Assembly (NCBI RefSeq): GCF_000189635.1
Contig: NW_002476319.1
Location: forward strand, 558,001-622,000
Source of the DNA: Tetrahymena thermophila SB210
Taxonomy: Eukaryota > Ciliophora > Oligohymenophorea > Hymenostomatida > Tetrahymenidae
Direction of reading: 5' to 3'
Length of the DNA: 64,000 bases
Position numbers and translations under genes: made by a program. This document shows positions 36,274-49,439 of this stretch, one piece after another. The notes beneath the pieces were generated by a model that worked only from the letters and a program-made list of their open reading frames with translations, had not been told where the DNA came from and did no database searches. Every line of letters begins with the position of its first letter. Position 1 is the first letter of the stretch.

Positions 36274-37646
36274 AACTAATTTGAGATGTTACTTTAATTA
36301 ATTTTGTTGATCCTAATAACTTTTAAATAATTATATTTATAATAAATTAAGTATAAACCTAAATTATTATTTATCTATAGTAAAAAACATTCTTTAATAC
36401 TTTGATAATATGAAATGATCTAATATAATTAATCATATTTGATTTAATATAATTACTGATTTATAAATTAAATATATACTGAATATCCACATATACTAAT
36501 TTGAAAACCCTCAAGATGCAAAATTGAATTAAAAATTTATTGTTTTTACCTTTCTTACTCCTCTTCATTGTCATTTCAAAATGATTAGAGGTAAATATAT
36601 TTCAATATATTATTGTTTGAGGAATTTTATTTTTTTAAATAAATATTTATTTGACATTTAAAAAATTTAACATAATTAAATAAAATTTTATAAAAATAAA
36701 AAAATATTTTTAGAAATAGATTTCTAACTTAGATTTTTATACTTTTACTTAATTAAATTTTTTAATTATTCATTTAAGTAATTTTTTTGTCAGTATAAGA
36801 ATATTTTATTAGTTATTTTAAATTCATATTAATATACTTTTTTGTACTATTTCTATCAAACATTATTATTTAAAATTTTTAATTATTATCCACTGAAACT
36901 TATTGTAAATGACAATTAAAAATTTTAATTATTCTTACTTTAATTTTTAAGTTAAATCCCTATTTTCAATAAAATGCATAAACTATTTAAGAACCTATTT
37001 TGCTTTATTTGTCAAATAAAATATTTAGTTTTTTGATGAAGAAGAATTTATATGGCATTTTAATTATGAAAATATTTAAAACTGAAATGACCAAAAAAGA
37101 TTTTAAGAAAAAAAATAAATTTATTTGATCTATATTTCTTTTGATTTTATTATTTTTTGAAAATTTAATATTTTGAATTAAATATAAAATGAATAGATTT
37201 AAAAAATTTTATGATGATAGTTAAATCAGTAAATTATAATAATAGATAATAAATAGAATATATTATCCCATTAATTAAAAAATATTCATATGATATTTGG
37301 AAAAATAAGGACCATTTATAAATTTCTTTTACTTATTGATTAATACTTTTGACTTGAATTGTATTGGTATTGATTTATAATGAATTATTTAGTGGTGTGT
37401 ATTTGTAGTATTTTATGCATCTTCTTTTAGTGGTTGACTGGAATTCATTTAGTTGAATTTTAATCCATAAATATTTTAATAATTTTTGATGATAATAGTT
37501 CTTTTTTAATTTTTACTGAAGCCTTTATATTATATTCTTGAATAGCAAATTAGAAATTTGCAAACAATTAAATTAATTAAAATAACAAATAATTTATAAA
37601 TTTAAAGAGTCAGTAATTAAATAAAAAGATATAAACATAAGCAAAA
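36274..37646. other. Intergenic, nothing recognised
   Basis: 1.37 kb of A/T-rich DNA between two plus-strand genes. No coding frame, RNA gene or repeat array stands out. Confidence 0.6.
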
Positions 37647-39139
37647 ATGTACAACGCCTTAGATGAAAACGCTGTACTTGAAGGAGTTAAAAAGTAATTT
37701 AAAATAGCAATTAATATTCATATTAAAAAATTAAAGAAAATTCATGGACCTAGCTTTATCAAAAAAATAGGTTTGGACCTGCTCCTGGTGCTAGAAAAAT
37801 GATGGACAATGAAATGCTTCATGCTATGGAATCTATTGAATCAGGAACATATGTATGCAAATATAATTAAAATAATTTAAGTTAATGGATTAAAAATTAT
37901 TAAACAGGTCACATATTGGTATGAGAAAAAGAAAATAGAATGTGGTAGAATAGGTAGCAATTCTAAATGTTTCTGCGGACATCTATTTAGTTGCCATAAT
38001 GATAAATACTTTGGCAAAAAGTTTGATGTTTCTTGCAAAAACTGTCCCTGTAAAGTTTTCAAGTTTGTTCCCACTCGTCCCGAAGAGTGTGGAATGTATT
38101 GGTTAGTGAGAAGAAAAGATTTTAATGTACATAAATGGAGAGCTCCATGCAAGTAAAATAAAAAACATTCATTTTTATTTTCTAAAGTATATCATGAAAA
38201 ACTAAAAAAGATGCAATCACACTCATGAAGATCATATGCCTAATTATCCTTTAAGATGTACCAAATGCGGAAATTGTGACAATTTTAGGGCATATTTTGC
38301 GTAAAATTTTGTTTTTTATTCTTAAATGAAACTTTTTTTTACTTTTTAAAAGAAACTCAAAGTTTTGTTTATTTTAATAGCATTATTATAGATAGATTCA
38401 TAATATGTATTAATGATTTTTTTAAATAAAATTAGATGCATTTCTTGTGATGGAGCATGGGAGGTAAGATTATTATTATTTTCATTGTTTTATTTATAAT
38501 TTTCAAATGTTTTTAATGATTTAGAGATACTGATAAATTTCAAGATTCTATTTTTATATTTTTGACTTTTCTATATTAAGATTTAATGAATAATTATTGT
38601 TTATAATAAATTAAAAGGATCATGAAGTTCTTTATGAAACTGAAATGGAAAGAAAGCAATTAGGAAAGAAAATAAGAGACGATTATAAACCTCTTTCAAC
38701 AAATTCTGCTATTTAATATGAAGTTTTTGAAAATAAAAATAGATCTGTAGATCCTAATTTAGTTAGACCTCGTCCTAAACCAGGTGAGCAAGTCGATAGA
38801 GTTCCATTCATGCCAATGATTCGTTTTAAGCCAGCTTAGATGGTTACTGGACCTGATGGTAAGGCAACATTTTAGCCTCCTTCATCAACATTTTCATTTA
38901 ATCCTGTTTATGATGATATCCCTGTCGGATAAAATAATACAGGATAAAACCAAATCGTAAAGCCACCATAATCAAATACAACTATATAGAAAAGTAATAT
39001 GAGAGTTTAAAGCACAGGAAAGCCAGCTTTTACTGCTTAATCAAAACCTCTAACTAAACCTGGTGTAACAAATGTAGGTTCTACAAAACCAACAGTATCA
39101 AAAACAAATTAAATCTCCAAGCCCTTATATAAAAAATGA
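37647..39139 (+). CDS. FAM221-family cysteine/histidine-rich protein
   Basis: Six exons (37647-37693, 37771-37852, 37908-38152, 38211-38300, 38436-38463, 38618-39139) join in phase to 337 residues. The conserved core is the FAM221 pattern: CFCGHLFSCHND, then CKNCPCKVFKFVPTRPEECG, then WRAPCKCNHTHEDH, then CTKCGNCDNFRAYFACISCD and a final WEDHE. The clustered Cys and His residues probably bind zinc. The C-terminal about 170 residues are a Pro/Ser/Thr/Gln/Lys-rich disordered tail. FAM221A/B have no firmly established function that I know of; their spread among flagellated lineages suggests a ciliary link, which is inference. The start is the ATG at the head of a short first exon. Confidence 0.88.
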
Positions 39140-39892
39140 ATAAAATTTATAAAATAATAAGTTATTAATTCAATAAAAAATCACTTAAATAAATTAAAAT
39201 CATATAATTTATTGATAAAATATTACACTTACTTTAATTAAATTAATAATGTATATTTTTATTTATAAATATAAATATATGTACTCATCCATTTATTCTT
39301 TAGCTACAATATCATAATAACTAACTCAACTTATTGTTTACTAATCCTATAAGAATTATAAACAAATCAAGGATTAGAAATTTATATTGGATAACTTTTA
39401 GGATTGATCTAACTTAAAATGAATTAAAACTTTTATTCAATTAAAAATATTCAATCTCCTTTTTTATTTATGTATTCATTTTAATTTAAGACTTTATTAA
39501 ATTTCTATTTTTTTACCTCCATTATTACTTAGGATAAACTAAATTTAAATTAAATTTCTACATAAAGGTAAATAGGAAGAAACAAAATTTGATAAATTAA
39601 AAAGAGCTAATCTTTAATGATTTACGTTACTTGTTTGTTGTTTTTATTTTGAGCATAATGTTTATATAGTATTAGTGATAATTAAAATTAGTTTATCTTT
39701 GTGATTCAATCTTATTTCTTATTGAAAGAATTTTATAATTAATTTAACTTGGTTATAAACATTCTTGGAGGAAATCAATTGTTTACATTATAAATGAAAA
39801 TAATTACTTATAAAAACAAAAAGTAGCATCTGATTTAATAGTAGAAATTAAGATATCTAAATTTACATATTTAGTAGAAATGGCTTAATATT
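39140..39892. other. Spacer between convergent genes
   Basis: About 750 bp of A/T-rich DNA between the stops of the FAM221 gene (plus) and the coiled-coil gene (minus), so it holds two 3' UTRs. Nothing else was recognised. Confidence 0.6.
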
Positions 39893-41023
39893 TCATATTT
39901 CTTATAAATTATACTTGTTTTTGTATTACGTTTTTATTTCTTACAGCTGATTTAGTAGTTAGGATATTTTTTTAATTTAATCTCCTAGATTTGTTTATTA
40001 TTCACTTAAACACTATTATCTCATTTTAAGGATATCACAATTTTATTATAGTTTTTCTATTTCTTATTTTTCTGTATTTATAGTTTTAATAATATCAATT
40101 AGTTAAAGATTAAGGTCATAACCAACAATCATTATTTTCATCCATTCTATAAATAATTTTATTATGAATATTTCAAAGGGTACTTTTTAGTTTCCTTTTT
40201 ATGCAAATAGTTCAAGGATCTTTTTATTTTCTGAGTATTCTTTGCATAACCTGTAATAATAATCAGTCATTTCATTAAATGAAAAATACCTCAACTTGTA
40301 AATAAATGAATCTACTGAATCTTTATTTCTAAAAACTCTTTCAGTAAATTTTTCCCAATTAAATCCAATCAAAGAGTTTTTATTAATTATTAGATCAAGT
40401 GTAGCAAATAAATCCTTAATTATGGCATATTCCTCATGAGAAAAGTCAATTTATTTGATTGCCAAAAACATTTCGGGATCCTCTTCGTCAGACAAATCTT
40501 TAATATTCAATATTTCTTTTCTTACACGATTCAACTTTTTAGTTTTTAAAATAATTAAATCTCTTTGATTTTCTATTACTAAAAGATTGGCTTCTTTGTG
40601 CAGTTTTTCATCTATGTTCCAATTAATTACAGAATCATATTAGTTGTAAGTTATGCTTTTCAGCTTTTTCTCTAAAGATTGCTGATCTTTTTACACTTTG
40701 TTTATCATTTAATTAATAATTCTGTAATTGTAGTAAATTTTATCTTTTTCAGTCATTTATTCATAATCATCTCCAAGTAAATCTCTGTTTTAACTTGATT
40801 CTATTTCAGATTATTCATCATTAACGAGAGGGATAATTTGATCATTTTGGTATTGATTACTCAAAATGACTACTTTTTTTTCTTAAAATTCTTCATCTAT
40901 TTAATTATAGATATTTAAGACTTTTGCATTGCTACTTTCTTCATCTTATTATTCTGAAATTAAATCACGTGGAGTACCTTTTTCATATTATTTAAAAGTT
41001 GAGTGTTTGCTTTAACTGCGCAT
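39893..41023 (-). CDS. Coiled-coil protein of unknown function, 376 aa
   Basis: A single minus-strand frame from ATG 41023 to TGA 39893. The protein opens with a basic, Ser-rich segment (MRSQSKHSTFKQYEKGTPRD) and an acidic linker. Three helical regions follow, with heptad-like spacing near residues 90-165 (MINKVQKDQQSLEKKLK and onward). A more globular helical part lies around 195-300 (FIYKLRYFSFNEMTDYYYRL). A final Gln-rich coiled coil ends in NKYNLQEI. I recognise no domain. The shape suits a structural or adaptor protein. It is divergent with citrate synthase across 580 bp. Confidence 0.72.
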
Positions 41024-41604
41024 ATTTGATTTTTAAAGTAAAACAATCTTTTATATTAAGATTTAAAAGAATTATAAAAATAAGTATTTAAATTTCCTAC
41101 TTCTTTGATAAATTAACTTAAAATAGTTTCAATTTTCTGAAAAAGCTATAAAATAATTTTTTTTATTCTAAATTTTAGACTAGCTTTGCTGTTATGAATT
41201 AAAGAAGTTTATATAAGTAAGTATAAGCCTTTGATGGAACCTCTACTTAATAATTTATAATATCTATTAGTTTAAACAGCAGAATTTACAGAAGAGACTC
41301 TTTTTAATTCTCTTGAAAATCCAATAGAATTCACTTAATTAATAAAGCTGATGGAATAGAACTTATGAAAGGTTTGGAATGCAATAATCGCATCACTTTT
41401 ACTGCTAATATTATAAAAAGATGATCATTTTATTCATTAATTATATTTTATTGAAGTAATCGATTGGATGCTTTATTTAAAAAGCTCATAGTGAATCTTT
41501 ATTAAAATTTTAATTTCAAATTAATAAAATAAAAACGAACAAAAAAGCAAATAAATCAATAGTTAAAAGTCATTTATTTCTAATCTACTAATAATAAAAA
41601 ATAG
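41024..41604. other. Divergent promoter region upstream of citrate synthase
   Basis: 580 bp between the coiled-coil gene (minus) and citrate synthase (plus). The minus strand is open for long stretches here (about 41030-41400), as expected when TGA is the only stop, but no start or splice structure ties it to a gene. It should contain both promoters. Confidence 0.5.
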
Positions 41605-43435
41605 ATGAGAAAACAAATTATCAATTGCAAGAGACTCTATCATCAGAACTAATATTTCTTTAATCCAAAGGCTGATCTCAAGACAGTCTTGAGAGAGCAA
41701 ATTCCTATTAAGATTTAGGGTTTCAACGAAATGAAGAAGAAGTATGGAGACAGAGTCATGGGTGAAATCACTGTAAATCAAGCATTGGGTGGTATGAGAG
41801 GAATTAGAGCTCTCTTTTATGATTAATCTACAGTAGATCCTATCGATGGTGTAATGTTTAGAGGATATTCTATTCCTGAATTACATGAACTTCTTCCCAA
41901 ATTGAGAAAACCCTCTGCTGAAGATTTCTAATCTGATTAGTAACCCTTGCCAGAAGGTCTCTTCTTCCTTTTATTAACTGGAGAGTTACCTAGCTACCAT
42001 CAAGTAGAGCTTATTCGTCACGAATGGGATGTAAGAGGTAAAGTCAGTGATGAGTTAATTAACTTCATTAACCGTTTAGATAATAAGATGCATCCTATGA
42101 CCATGCTTTCTTTAGCCATTTTATATGAATAAAAAACCTCAAAGTTTGCTTAGCTTTACAACGAATCCAAGTTAAATAAGTCTAACTACTGGGAATACAC
42201 CTATGAAGACTCTGTAGATTTAATTGCTAAACTTCCCAGAATAGCAGCTACAATTTATCGTAAAAAATTCAAGGATGGAAAGCCTATTGCTCATAAAGAT
42301 GGTTTAGATTGGTCTGCCCAGCTTGCTCATATGATGGGATTCGAAGGTTAGGAAACCTTGAACGAGCTTCTTAGAGCCTTTTTAACAATCCATGCTGATC
42401 ACGAAGGTGGTGAGGTATCTACACACGCTTCTCACTTAGTCGGATCAGCTCTTGGTGATCCTTACCTTTGTATGACTACAGCTTACACAGGGCTTGCTGG
42501 ACCTTTGCACGGTTTAGCTAACTAAGAAGTCTTGAAGTGGATTCTTAACTTCGTAGAAGTCCACGGATATGATGTAACAAATAGATAAATTGAAGATTAT
42601 GTTAACACCACAGTCCTATCAGGAAGACTTGTTCCAGGTAAATAACTTACTTTATTATAATTTTTAATAGCTACTAATCAAGAAAATGTAAAATAAAATG
42701 GACAAATAGGATAAATTATACAGTAACTTAGGCATTTTTGATAGTTTTTAATGTCAATAAGATATTGTCTGCAATAAATTTAATAAAAGTAGATATTTTA
42801 GGGATTTCTAATGATAATTACTGCCTGAGTTGAGATTAGAAAGATATTTAATTGTTGTTTTCAATCCAAAGTTGTTGGTTGATTGGCAAATTAGAAATTA
42901 ATTAATTTTAAATAATTTCTTTACAAGAAATGAATAACTCTAAAATATATTAAAAAGACATCATCCAACTTTCAAATAAAATAAAATAAAAAATGTTTTT
43001 TGCTACAAATTATTTGAATAATTTTATTTTAACATCAAAACAGGTTATGGTCATGCTGTATTGAGACGTCCAGATCCAAGATTCTTGCATTTGTATGATT
43101 TCGGTAATAAATACTTGAGAGATAACGAAATGATTAGATTACTCCACTAAATGACTGATGTCATTCCTAGAAGATTGAGAACATTTAAGAACATTTCAAG
43201 TCCTTATCCCAACGTTGATTGTCATTCAGGTGCTTTATTATATCAATTAGGTATTTAAGAATATTAATTCTACACAGTACTTTTTGCTATTTCCAGATCT
43301 ATTGGATGTTTAACAAATCTTGTCTGGTGCAGAGCTTTTGGTTTACCTATCGAAAGACCAGAATCTGCAGATTTAGCCTATTATAACAATTTATTCTAAA
43401 ATAAAATACCAAAATAAGAAAAAGACGACTAATGA
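41605..43435 (+). CDS. CIT1: Mitochondrial citrate synthase (14-nm filament protein)
   Basis: Exons 41605-42637 and 43044-43435, with a 406-bp phase-1 intron, encode 474 residues. It condenses oxaloacetate and acetyl-CoA in the TCA cycle. Family landmarks are present: [14 protein letters not shown], then [20 protein letters not shown] (first active-site His), [11 protein letters not shown] (second His), [13 protein letters not shown] (third His and substrate Arg), [10 protein letters not shown] (catalytic Asp) and ISRSIG (CoA/citrate Arg). The basic N-terminal stretch ([14 protein letters not shown]) fits a mitochondrial presequence. In Tetrahymena this enzyme is also known as the 14-nm filament-forming protein involved in oral and pronuclear events during conjugation. 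Codon use is visibly stronger (higher GC, many C-ending codons) than in neighbouring genes, consistent with high expression. Confidence 0.96.
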
Positions 43436-44226
43436 TTTAATTTTAAGATAATATTTTAAGGAATATCTTTTTAAATATCAAAGTTATTTATTCTATAAAA
43501 GTGTATTTCTTGATAACTTTATTTCTTTCCTCCTATATATCATCTAAAATCCATTTCTAATTTATCAATGTTAAATATCATCTTTCCATACTAAGCATCA
43601 TTTAATTTTTATTTTTTAAAATACAAATCTACTATTCAAATAAGTATGAATAATACTTTTTTATAAAAAGATAAATAGTTTTTTTTAATTAAAATAATAG
43701 CTAAAAAAATAAAAAAATTTAAATATCTCTTGACATTTAAATTGTAATTATTTTAAAAAACTAATAAAATACTATTTAATTTATATTTGTACTGCAAATT
43801 GTTAGATAACTTTTAAGCTTTTCATTTTTATATTTATTTATTTTAAAATATAATATTTAAATAATATGACTACAAAATAAAATATGAAAATTTACCAATA
43901 ACTTTGAATATTTTTTTAGTATTTAGTTTATGAGTTAATTTACCTTTTAATTTTGAGAAAATAGTGTAGATAACTGATAATATTAGGTATTTAATATTTT
44001 TTAAAAATATATCATTCTTTTTGTTGATATGGTTATGGATAATTTTCATTTGGAATTTTTTACATATGTTTATTCTATTAAGTAGAATAAATTTAAAGAT
44101 TATGTCTAGTCAAAAAAATATAGAAAAGAGTAGATCAGTTTTTAATGCTAACTAATATTTCAAATACTTTATATTTTTAATTTCTTATTTAGCAAAAAGT
44201 AAATTTTTAAATTTATATTATAGTAA
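43436..44226. other. Intergenic, nothing recognised
   Basis: About 790 bp of A/T-rich spacer between two plus-strand genes, without coding or structural features that I can identify. Confidence 0.6.
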
Positions 44227-45474
44227 ATGGATAACTGCTATTAAGAGGTAATAGTTTGAATTTTTTTCACAGATTATTTTAGCTTTAGAGATTTTTGAAT
44301 AGATATCATTTTTTTTAATATTTAAATACTTATTTTAAGTTTTTTTATCATTTTTGATTAATAGGATTTAAAAAAATATCAAAATAATTAAAACATCATT
44401 GATGAGTTTGTGCTTCACGATGAAAAATATTTTGGTTAATACATACAATATGTTGAAGATTTGCAATCATTGGTTTCATCTTTTAGGCCAGATATGAAAG
44501 AAAATCGTATATTTATAACAGGGTTTCCTTTTGATGAAGGTACATATAGAAATGGAGGAAGAATTGGGGCAGAATAAGCACCTAAATCATTTAGAGATTT
44601 GCTACAAAAAGAAAAAATATACACAGATGTTCTTTTTGAATAGCGCTTAAAAATTTATGATTTGGGCGATATTCCTAAATAAAAGTATCCTGACGAAGAT
44701 GATGAAGAGCATGAACATATTAGGGCTAGATAACTAACTTTAGAAGAAGCCCATTTAAGTTAGCGCTAAAAACTAGGATAGATTCTAGATTATAATTTAT
44801 AATTTGAAAATAGAGTTGTTATTTTTGCAATAGGGGGTTCTAATGACTAAAGTTATTGCAATGTTTAAAGTATTTTTGACTGCTTTCCAGATAAAAAAAT
44901 AGGTGTGATAAACATTGATTCTTAATTTGGTGTTAGCTAATTGAAAGGAAATGTAGTCCACAATGGTAGCCCATTCAGACTCATGCTAGAAAATCCTGTC
45001 TTTAAAAAAAATGAATCAAAATTCATTCAATTTGGTGCAAAAGGATCTAATTGTTGTTAAGAAGATTATGAGTACTTGAAGTAAAAAGGAGCTTAAATAT
45101 ATTGGTTAGAAAAAGATATAAGGAGATATTTATTAAATAAAAATAAAAATTAAGAAGATTCTCTAACCACCTAAGCTGGTCAATTATTTGAAGATATATT
45201 AAATAAATTACAACAAGAATGTGATAAAATATTTATTTCGTTAGATGTTGAATCAATAAATGCCAAATTTTGTCCAGGCGTTTCAAGTCCATCTGTAACA
45301 GGTGGTTTGTCTGATTTAGAGGTTGTTGAAATAGTTTAAGTGGCAGCAAAGTGTAAAAAATTAATTATGATGGACTTATCAGAATATAACCCTGCAGTTG
45401 AATCTTAAAGAACAGGAAGATTTATTGTTAATCTATTTTATCAATTTTCTTACTTTTTTTCACAACAAAGGTGA
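44227..45474 (+). CDS. Ureohydrolase-fold (arginase/HutG-like) probable pseudoenzyme
   Basis: Exon 1 44227-44247 (seven codons), intron 44248-44364, exon 2 44365-45474; 376 residues. The fold signature is clear: GFPFDEGTYRNGGRIGAEQA near the N terminus, VIFAIGGSND at the first metal strand, NIDSQFGV at the second, FISLDVESINAKFCPGVSS at the third, then SPSVTGGLSD and MDLSEYNP. In active arginases and formimidoylglutamases these sites read GGDHS, DAHxD and DxD. Here the His of the first is Asn, the second keeps only the first Asp (Gln and Gly replace His and Asp), and the last Asp is Glu. With most Mn ligands lost, catalysis is unlikely. The conserved scaffold suggests a binding or regulatory role. 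The frame is intact, so this is not simple gene decay. Confidence 0.85.
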
Positions 45475-46811
45475 CAATAAAAAATTATTTGTTAATTTAT
45501 ATCGTATTTTGTGTAAATGTAAATTAAGTGAATTTTTTATCTTCTAGCAGCTAATGTAAGCTAAAATAGTCAATAACCTTAAAAGGAACATTATCTATTT
45601 TTAAATTATCAAATTTGAAAATTTAATTTAAAAATCATATCAGTGAAGTTCTAAATTATCTTTTTATATTTAATTTATATTTAAAATAAAATGTGAAGGA
45701 TATTTTTATAAAGGATAGTGTGAATAAAAAATTATAGTGCTTTTTAATTTTATAAAGAGTTTTATCAAATTTAAATTAGAAATTCTTTATAATTTTGTTC
45801 CATTTATCGTATTTGCAATTAATTGAGTATCAGTAAATTTGATTAAAAACTATATATTTAAAAGTAAATCTGTAAAGATAGAATTTATACTTAAGATAAG
45901 AAAATAAATGTATAAAAACAATAACTAAATATCTGAAAATTGTGGAAATAATAGGGAAAAAATAAATAGAAATAGAATAAATATTTTTTTGGGTGGATTT
46001 AAAAGTATATTAAATTAACGTTTTAAATAAATTAATAAATATTATTTACTATTATGATATTCTTAAAAAACAGTAGTAAGCAAAGTTGGAGGGAGATGAA
46101 ATTTATATTATGAAAATAAATTGATAAATAAAACTCGAACAGTATTTTTGATTTGTGTAATTTGTAAATAATATAAAAATAGTAATACAGTTTGTTTGAA
46201 TTCAATATTTGTAAATTGTTTAAGAATTTATTAATAAATGAATAATATTTAAATTAGATTATCATCATAAAATTTTTATGTTACAATGCTATAAAATAAT
46301 CATAAATATTAGTTTTGAAAAAGAATCTTTGCTGAATCCTTGAAAAAATAGATATTTTAAGAAAAAATTTATGAACTTTCAAGAATAATATAGTTGATAA
46401 CTGAGTATGTATATTTTTTAAAAAAGTCTGATATTGATTACAAGTTAAATGGATTAATTGTAAAGAAATAAAAATTTTTTTTTGAAAATTATTGATTTAT
46501 TTTCTTATCTTAAGTATTTATTAATTAAATTGTTGGAAGAAATTTAGGAAATTCCAATGCTCTATCAAGTAACCTAAAAAATATAATAAAAAATGGATAA
46601 TGATAATTGAAATATTACTTGAATAAACGAATGATATTTAAATAGAATAATAAGAAAAAAGAACACAATTAAATAATATTTTACAAAAACATAAATTTGT
46701 TATAATTTATAAAGTTTGCTAAAAAACATTAAGTATTTCCCTTAAATAATGAATGCAAATTATTACTATTATTTTTAGTATTAAAATTGAATATTTTTTT
46801 TAAAGAGGCTT
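45475..46811. other. Spacer between convergent genes
   Basis: 1.34 kb of A/T-rich DNA between the stop of the ureohydrolase-like gene (plus) and the stop of the membrane-propeller gene (minus). No coding frame, RNA gene or repeat was identified. Confidence 0.6.
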
Positions 46812-49439
46812 TCAATCATCGATTGATATGTTTAATTAAATTTCATTATTTTGATTATATGTTATAATTTCGCAATTAACATTCATAAAGAATATTTTAT
46901 TTTTAGTTAAGATAATAAAAATGTTTAAGATTGGGTCATAATGAATTTCTTGTATTTGAGTATTAAAAGTTTTACATCTCTAAATAATTTTGAGAGAGTT
47001 ATTTTGAATTCTCGCCAAAAAGAAATAATCAATTTTATTGCTATCGTTTGGGTAGAGAATTATATGGTAATCAATATTTTTAACTTGAATTGGATAAAAT
47101 CCTGATAATAACTAAAGGCAGTTTACTCTTCCTATTAAATAAGAAGGCACATCTAAAATTATTAGTGAAGGAAAGTGATTATTGCTAAATATTAATATTT
47201 ATTGTGGACTTATTTTGAATTTAATAGAATTTTATTCAGTATTTTTATATAAAGTATCAATTTCTGATTTTTCTATATTTATTGCAATTATGTCATGGGA
47301 AGGGTAATTGCAGGCCACAACATACCTTTAATATTTATCATTATCTATTTTAATGTTTCCATAGTAAATCAGCTATTATTTATGCTGAAAATTAGCAGTT
47401 AATTCAAGCGAAAACCCTTTTTAAAACACATCTTGTATGCTAAGAAAATCTAAATCAGTCGTCTTTCTAGTCTTATTATAATCAACATAAATAACTTCTC
47501 CTTTTTCATCCCACACTCTTATACCTTAAAATTATTTAATGAAATTCAAAATTAGTATTTGTTATATAAGTTGAAAAAATATAATTGTAAAATTTATCAA
47601 AATCCTTCATCTATCTATAATTAATTAATTTAATTCATTATGAAAAAGTTTTGTTAATTATTTTTACGGGTAAGATTAATTTTTTAAAATAGGTGATAAC
47701 CTTAAAATTTTTTTTTTAATGATAAATATTTATATTATAAAGTATTGTAGTAAAAGGAATCAAAAAAACTATTATTTGATATTTTCAAGCAAGTATTTTG
47801 AGAGCTTTGAAGTTAACTTTTTATTTTTATAAAAATCTAAAAGGCAAATAAGTGCTAAAAAAAAATTTTATTTTACATCAACGCAACAGATAAAATAGTC
47901 AAAAAATTTTTAATTTTTTAAGTTGGGAAAAGTAAATGGCTTTTGTGTAAGCATAAAAGAAAAATAGTTCTTAGAATATTGATAAATTAATATTTTCTGA
48001 AGTTAAAATTGCTAACTTAAAGTAAAAATAATTTTTACTGTAAAATATAAAAATATTTTTAAAAAATTATATTGTTAGATGTTAAAGGATATTTAGTTTT
48101 TTATTCAAATCTTCAAAAATAAAATAGAAAAAATTACAGCTTTTTTTATAGAGAGGAGTTGTGAACTTGAATTCTAAATTAGGCAAAGAATAGAATGAAA
48201 GATATTAATTATCAGTTTGGGTAATTAATATATTTCTTTTCAAATCGATACTTTCTATTACAGTAAATGCATCAATGTTCATTGTTTTCTTTTAGGAGTA
48301 TTCAATCTTGCCAAATAGATTATTTTTACTTACTCTAATTATTTAAATTTAATTTTTTTTTTGTGTAGCTATATATGTTTCTTTGTTGTAATTTCCTAAG
48401 TAAAATATATTTTGAAATTCTGATAAATAAGGCATGCTTGATCTTTAACTTATAGCTTATATTAAATTTACAATTTCATATAAGAATAAAATCAAATGGA
48501 ACAAAGCAAAAGCCCACAAACAATAGATGCTTTAATCAGAATAAATAAATGCCATAACAAAAAATATATCTAAAAAATAGTGAGTTATCAGTGAGGCTAG
48601 CTAGACATTAACAAAAATTTACATCCTCAGCAGGGAATGAATATAATATCCGTAAAAGTAGCTGCTAATTTCTATTAGTATGAAAGCAGTAAAGTATATG
48701 TAAGATAAGAAAATAACTATTAACAGTAAAATCAAGAAGTGAGATATAATTCCAAAAAAAGGTTAGAACCATTTCAACCTAAGTTGAGGAATCATATAGA
48801 AAGTATTTAAGAAATACCTTTTTAATTGTGTTCTATAATTAAATTTCAATGATTTTTTATCGGATAAGTAATTCAAGCAAGACACAAAAAAAGATAGGAG
48901 AAGCATTTCAAATAAAAAATATCTGTTGTTTATCTTATATCCCTTTTTAAAAGCTCTATGAAGTATATTTAAAATTAGCACTTTAAAGATGTTCTTTATA
49001 TGTTAGTATATTTAGTTAGAATATTTTAGCTATTTACTATGTATGTGTTTGTTTATATTTATTTTAATTCTAACTACTTTATTATGTATTAAATTTTATT
49101 TCTCTAATAAAATTTTTAATGATAATTTTTATAACTAAATTCTTGCTTTTCTTTTATAGGTTGTATGCTTGCTTCTATTTTAAATTGTTTAAACGCTGTT
49201 TGAATTATATTTTTATCATCAACTTACCTCAAAATTTTAATCAACTTGTATAAACATGAATAAACAAAGACCTAATAAAATCTAAAGTTTTAATTTAGAT
49301 TTATATTTTTTTTTGAATAGAAAAGATAAAGTCTTAGATAATATATTGCTATTTTGTTTGTAATTTGAATGCTAAATACTTTTATATGTAAACAATATTC
49401 CTTAATCGCTCGAAAATATCAAAAGTAATTCAACTATAA
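46812..49439 (-). CDS. Membrane protein with propeller-like C terminus, exon structure partly unresolved
   Basis: Two regions are convincingly coding on the minus strand. One is about 48020-49000: basic helical residues, then membrane spans (FEMLLLSFFVSCLNYL, FLILLLIVIFLSYIYFTAFI, FFVMAFIYS), then beta-rich repeats such as YLGNYNKETYIATQ and ILITQTDNQYLSFYSL. The other is 46812-47535: more beta-rich sequence, including IRVWDEKGEVIYVDYN and RYVVACNYPSHDIIAINIE, to the TGA at 46812. They look like membrane helices followed by a WD- or propeller-like domain. Introns probably lie between 47540 and 47900 and near 49200; the 5' exons (possibly to 49620) and the start codon are not established. No known family is recognised. 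The gene lies tail-to-head with the kinase gene upstream on the same strand. Confidence 0.5.

Noticed and set aside
41030-41400. Long open minus-strand frame upstream of the coiled-coil gene
   Set aside because: It is out of frame with that gene, lacks a start or good splice sites, and TGA-only termination makes such frames common by chance.
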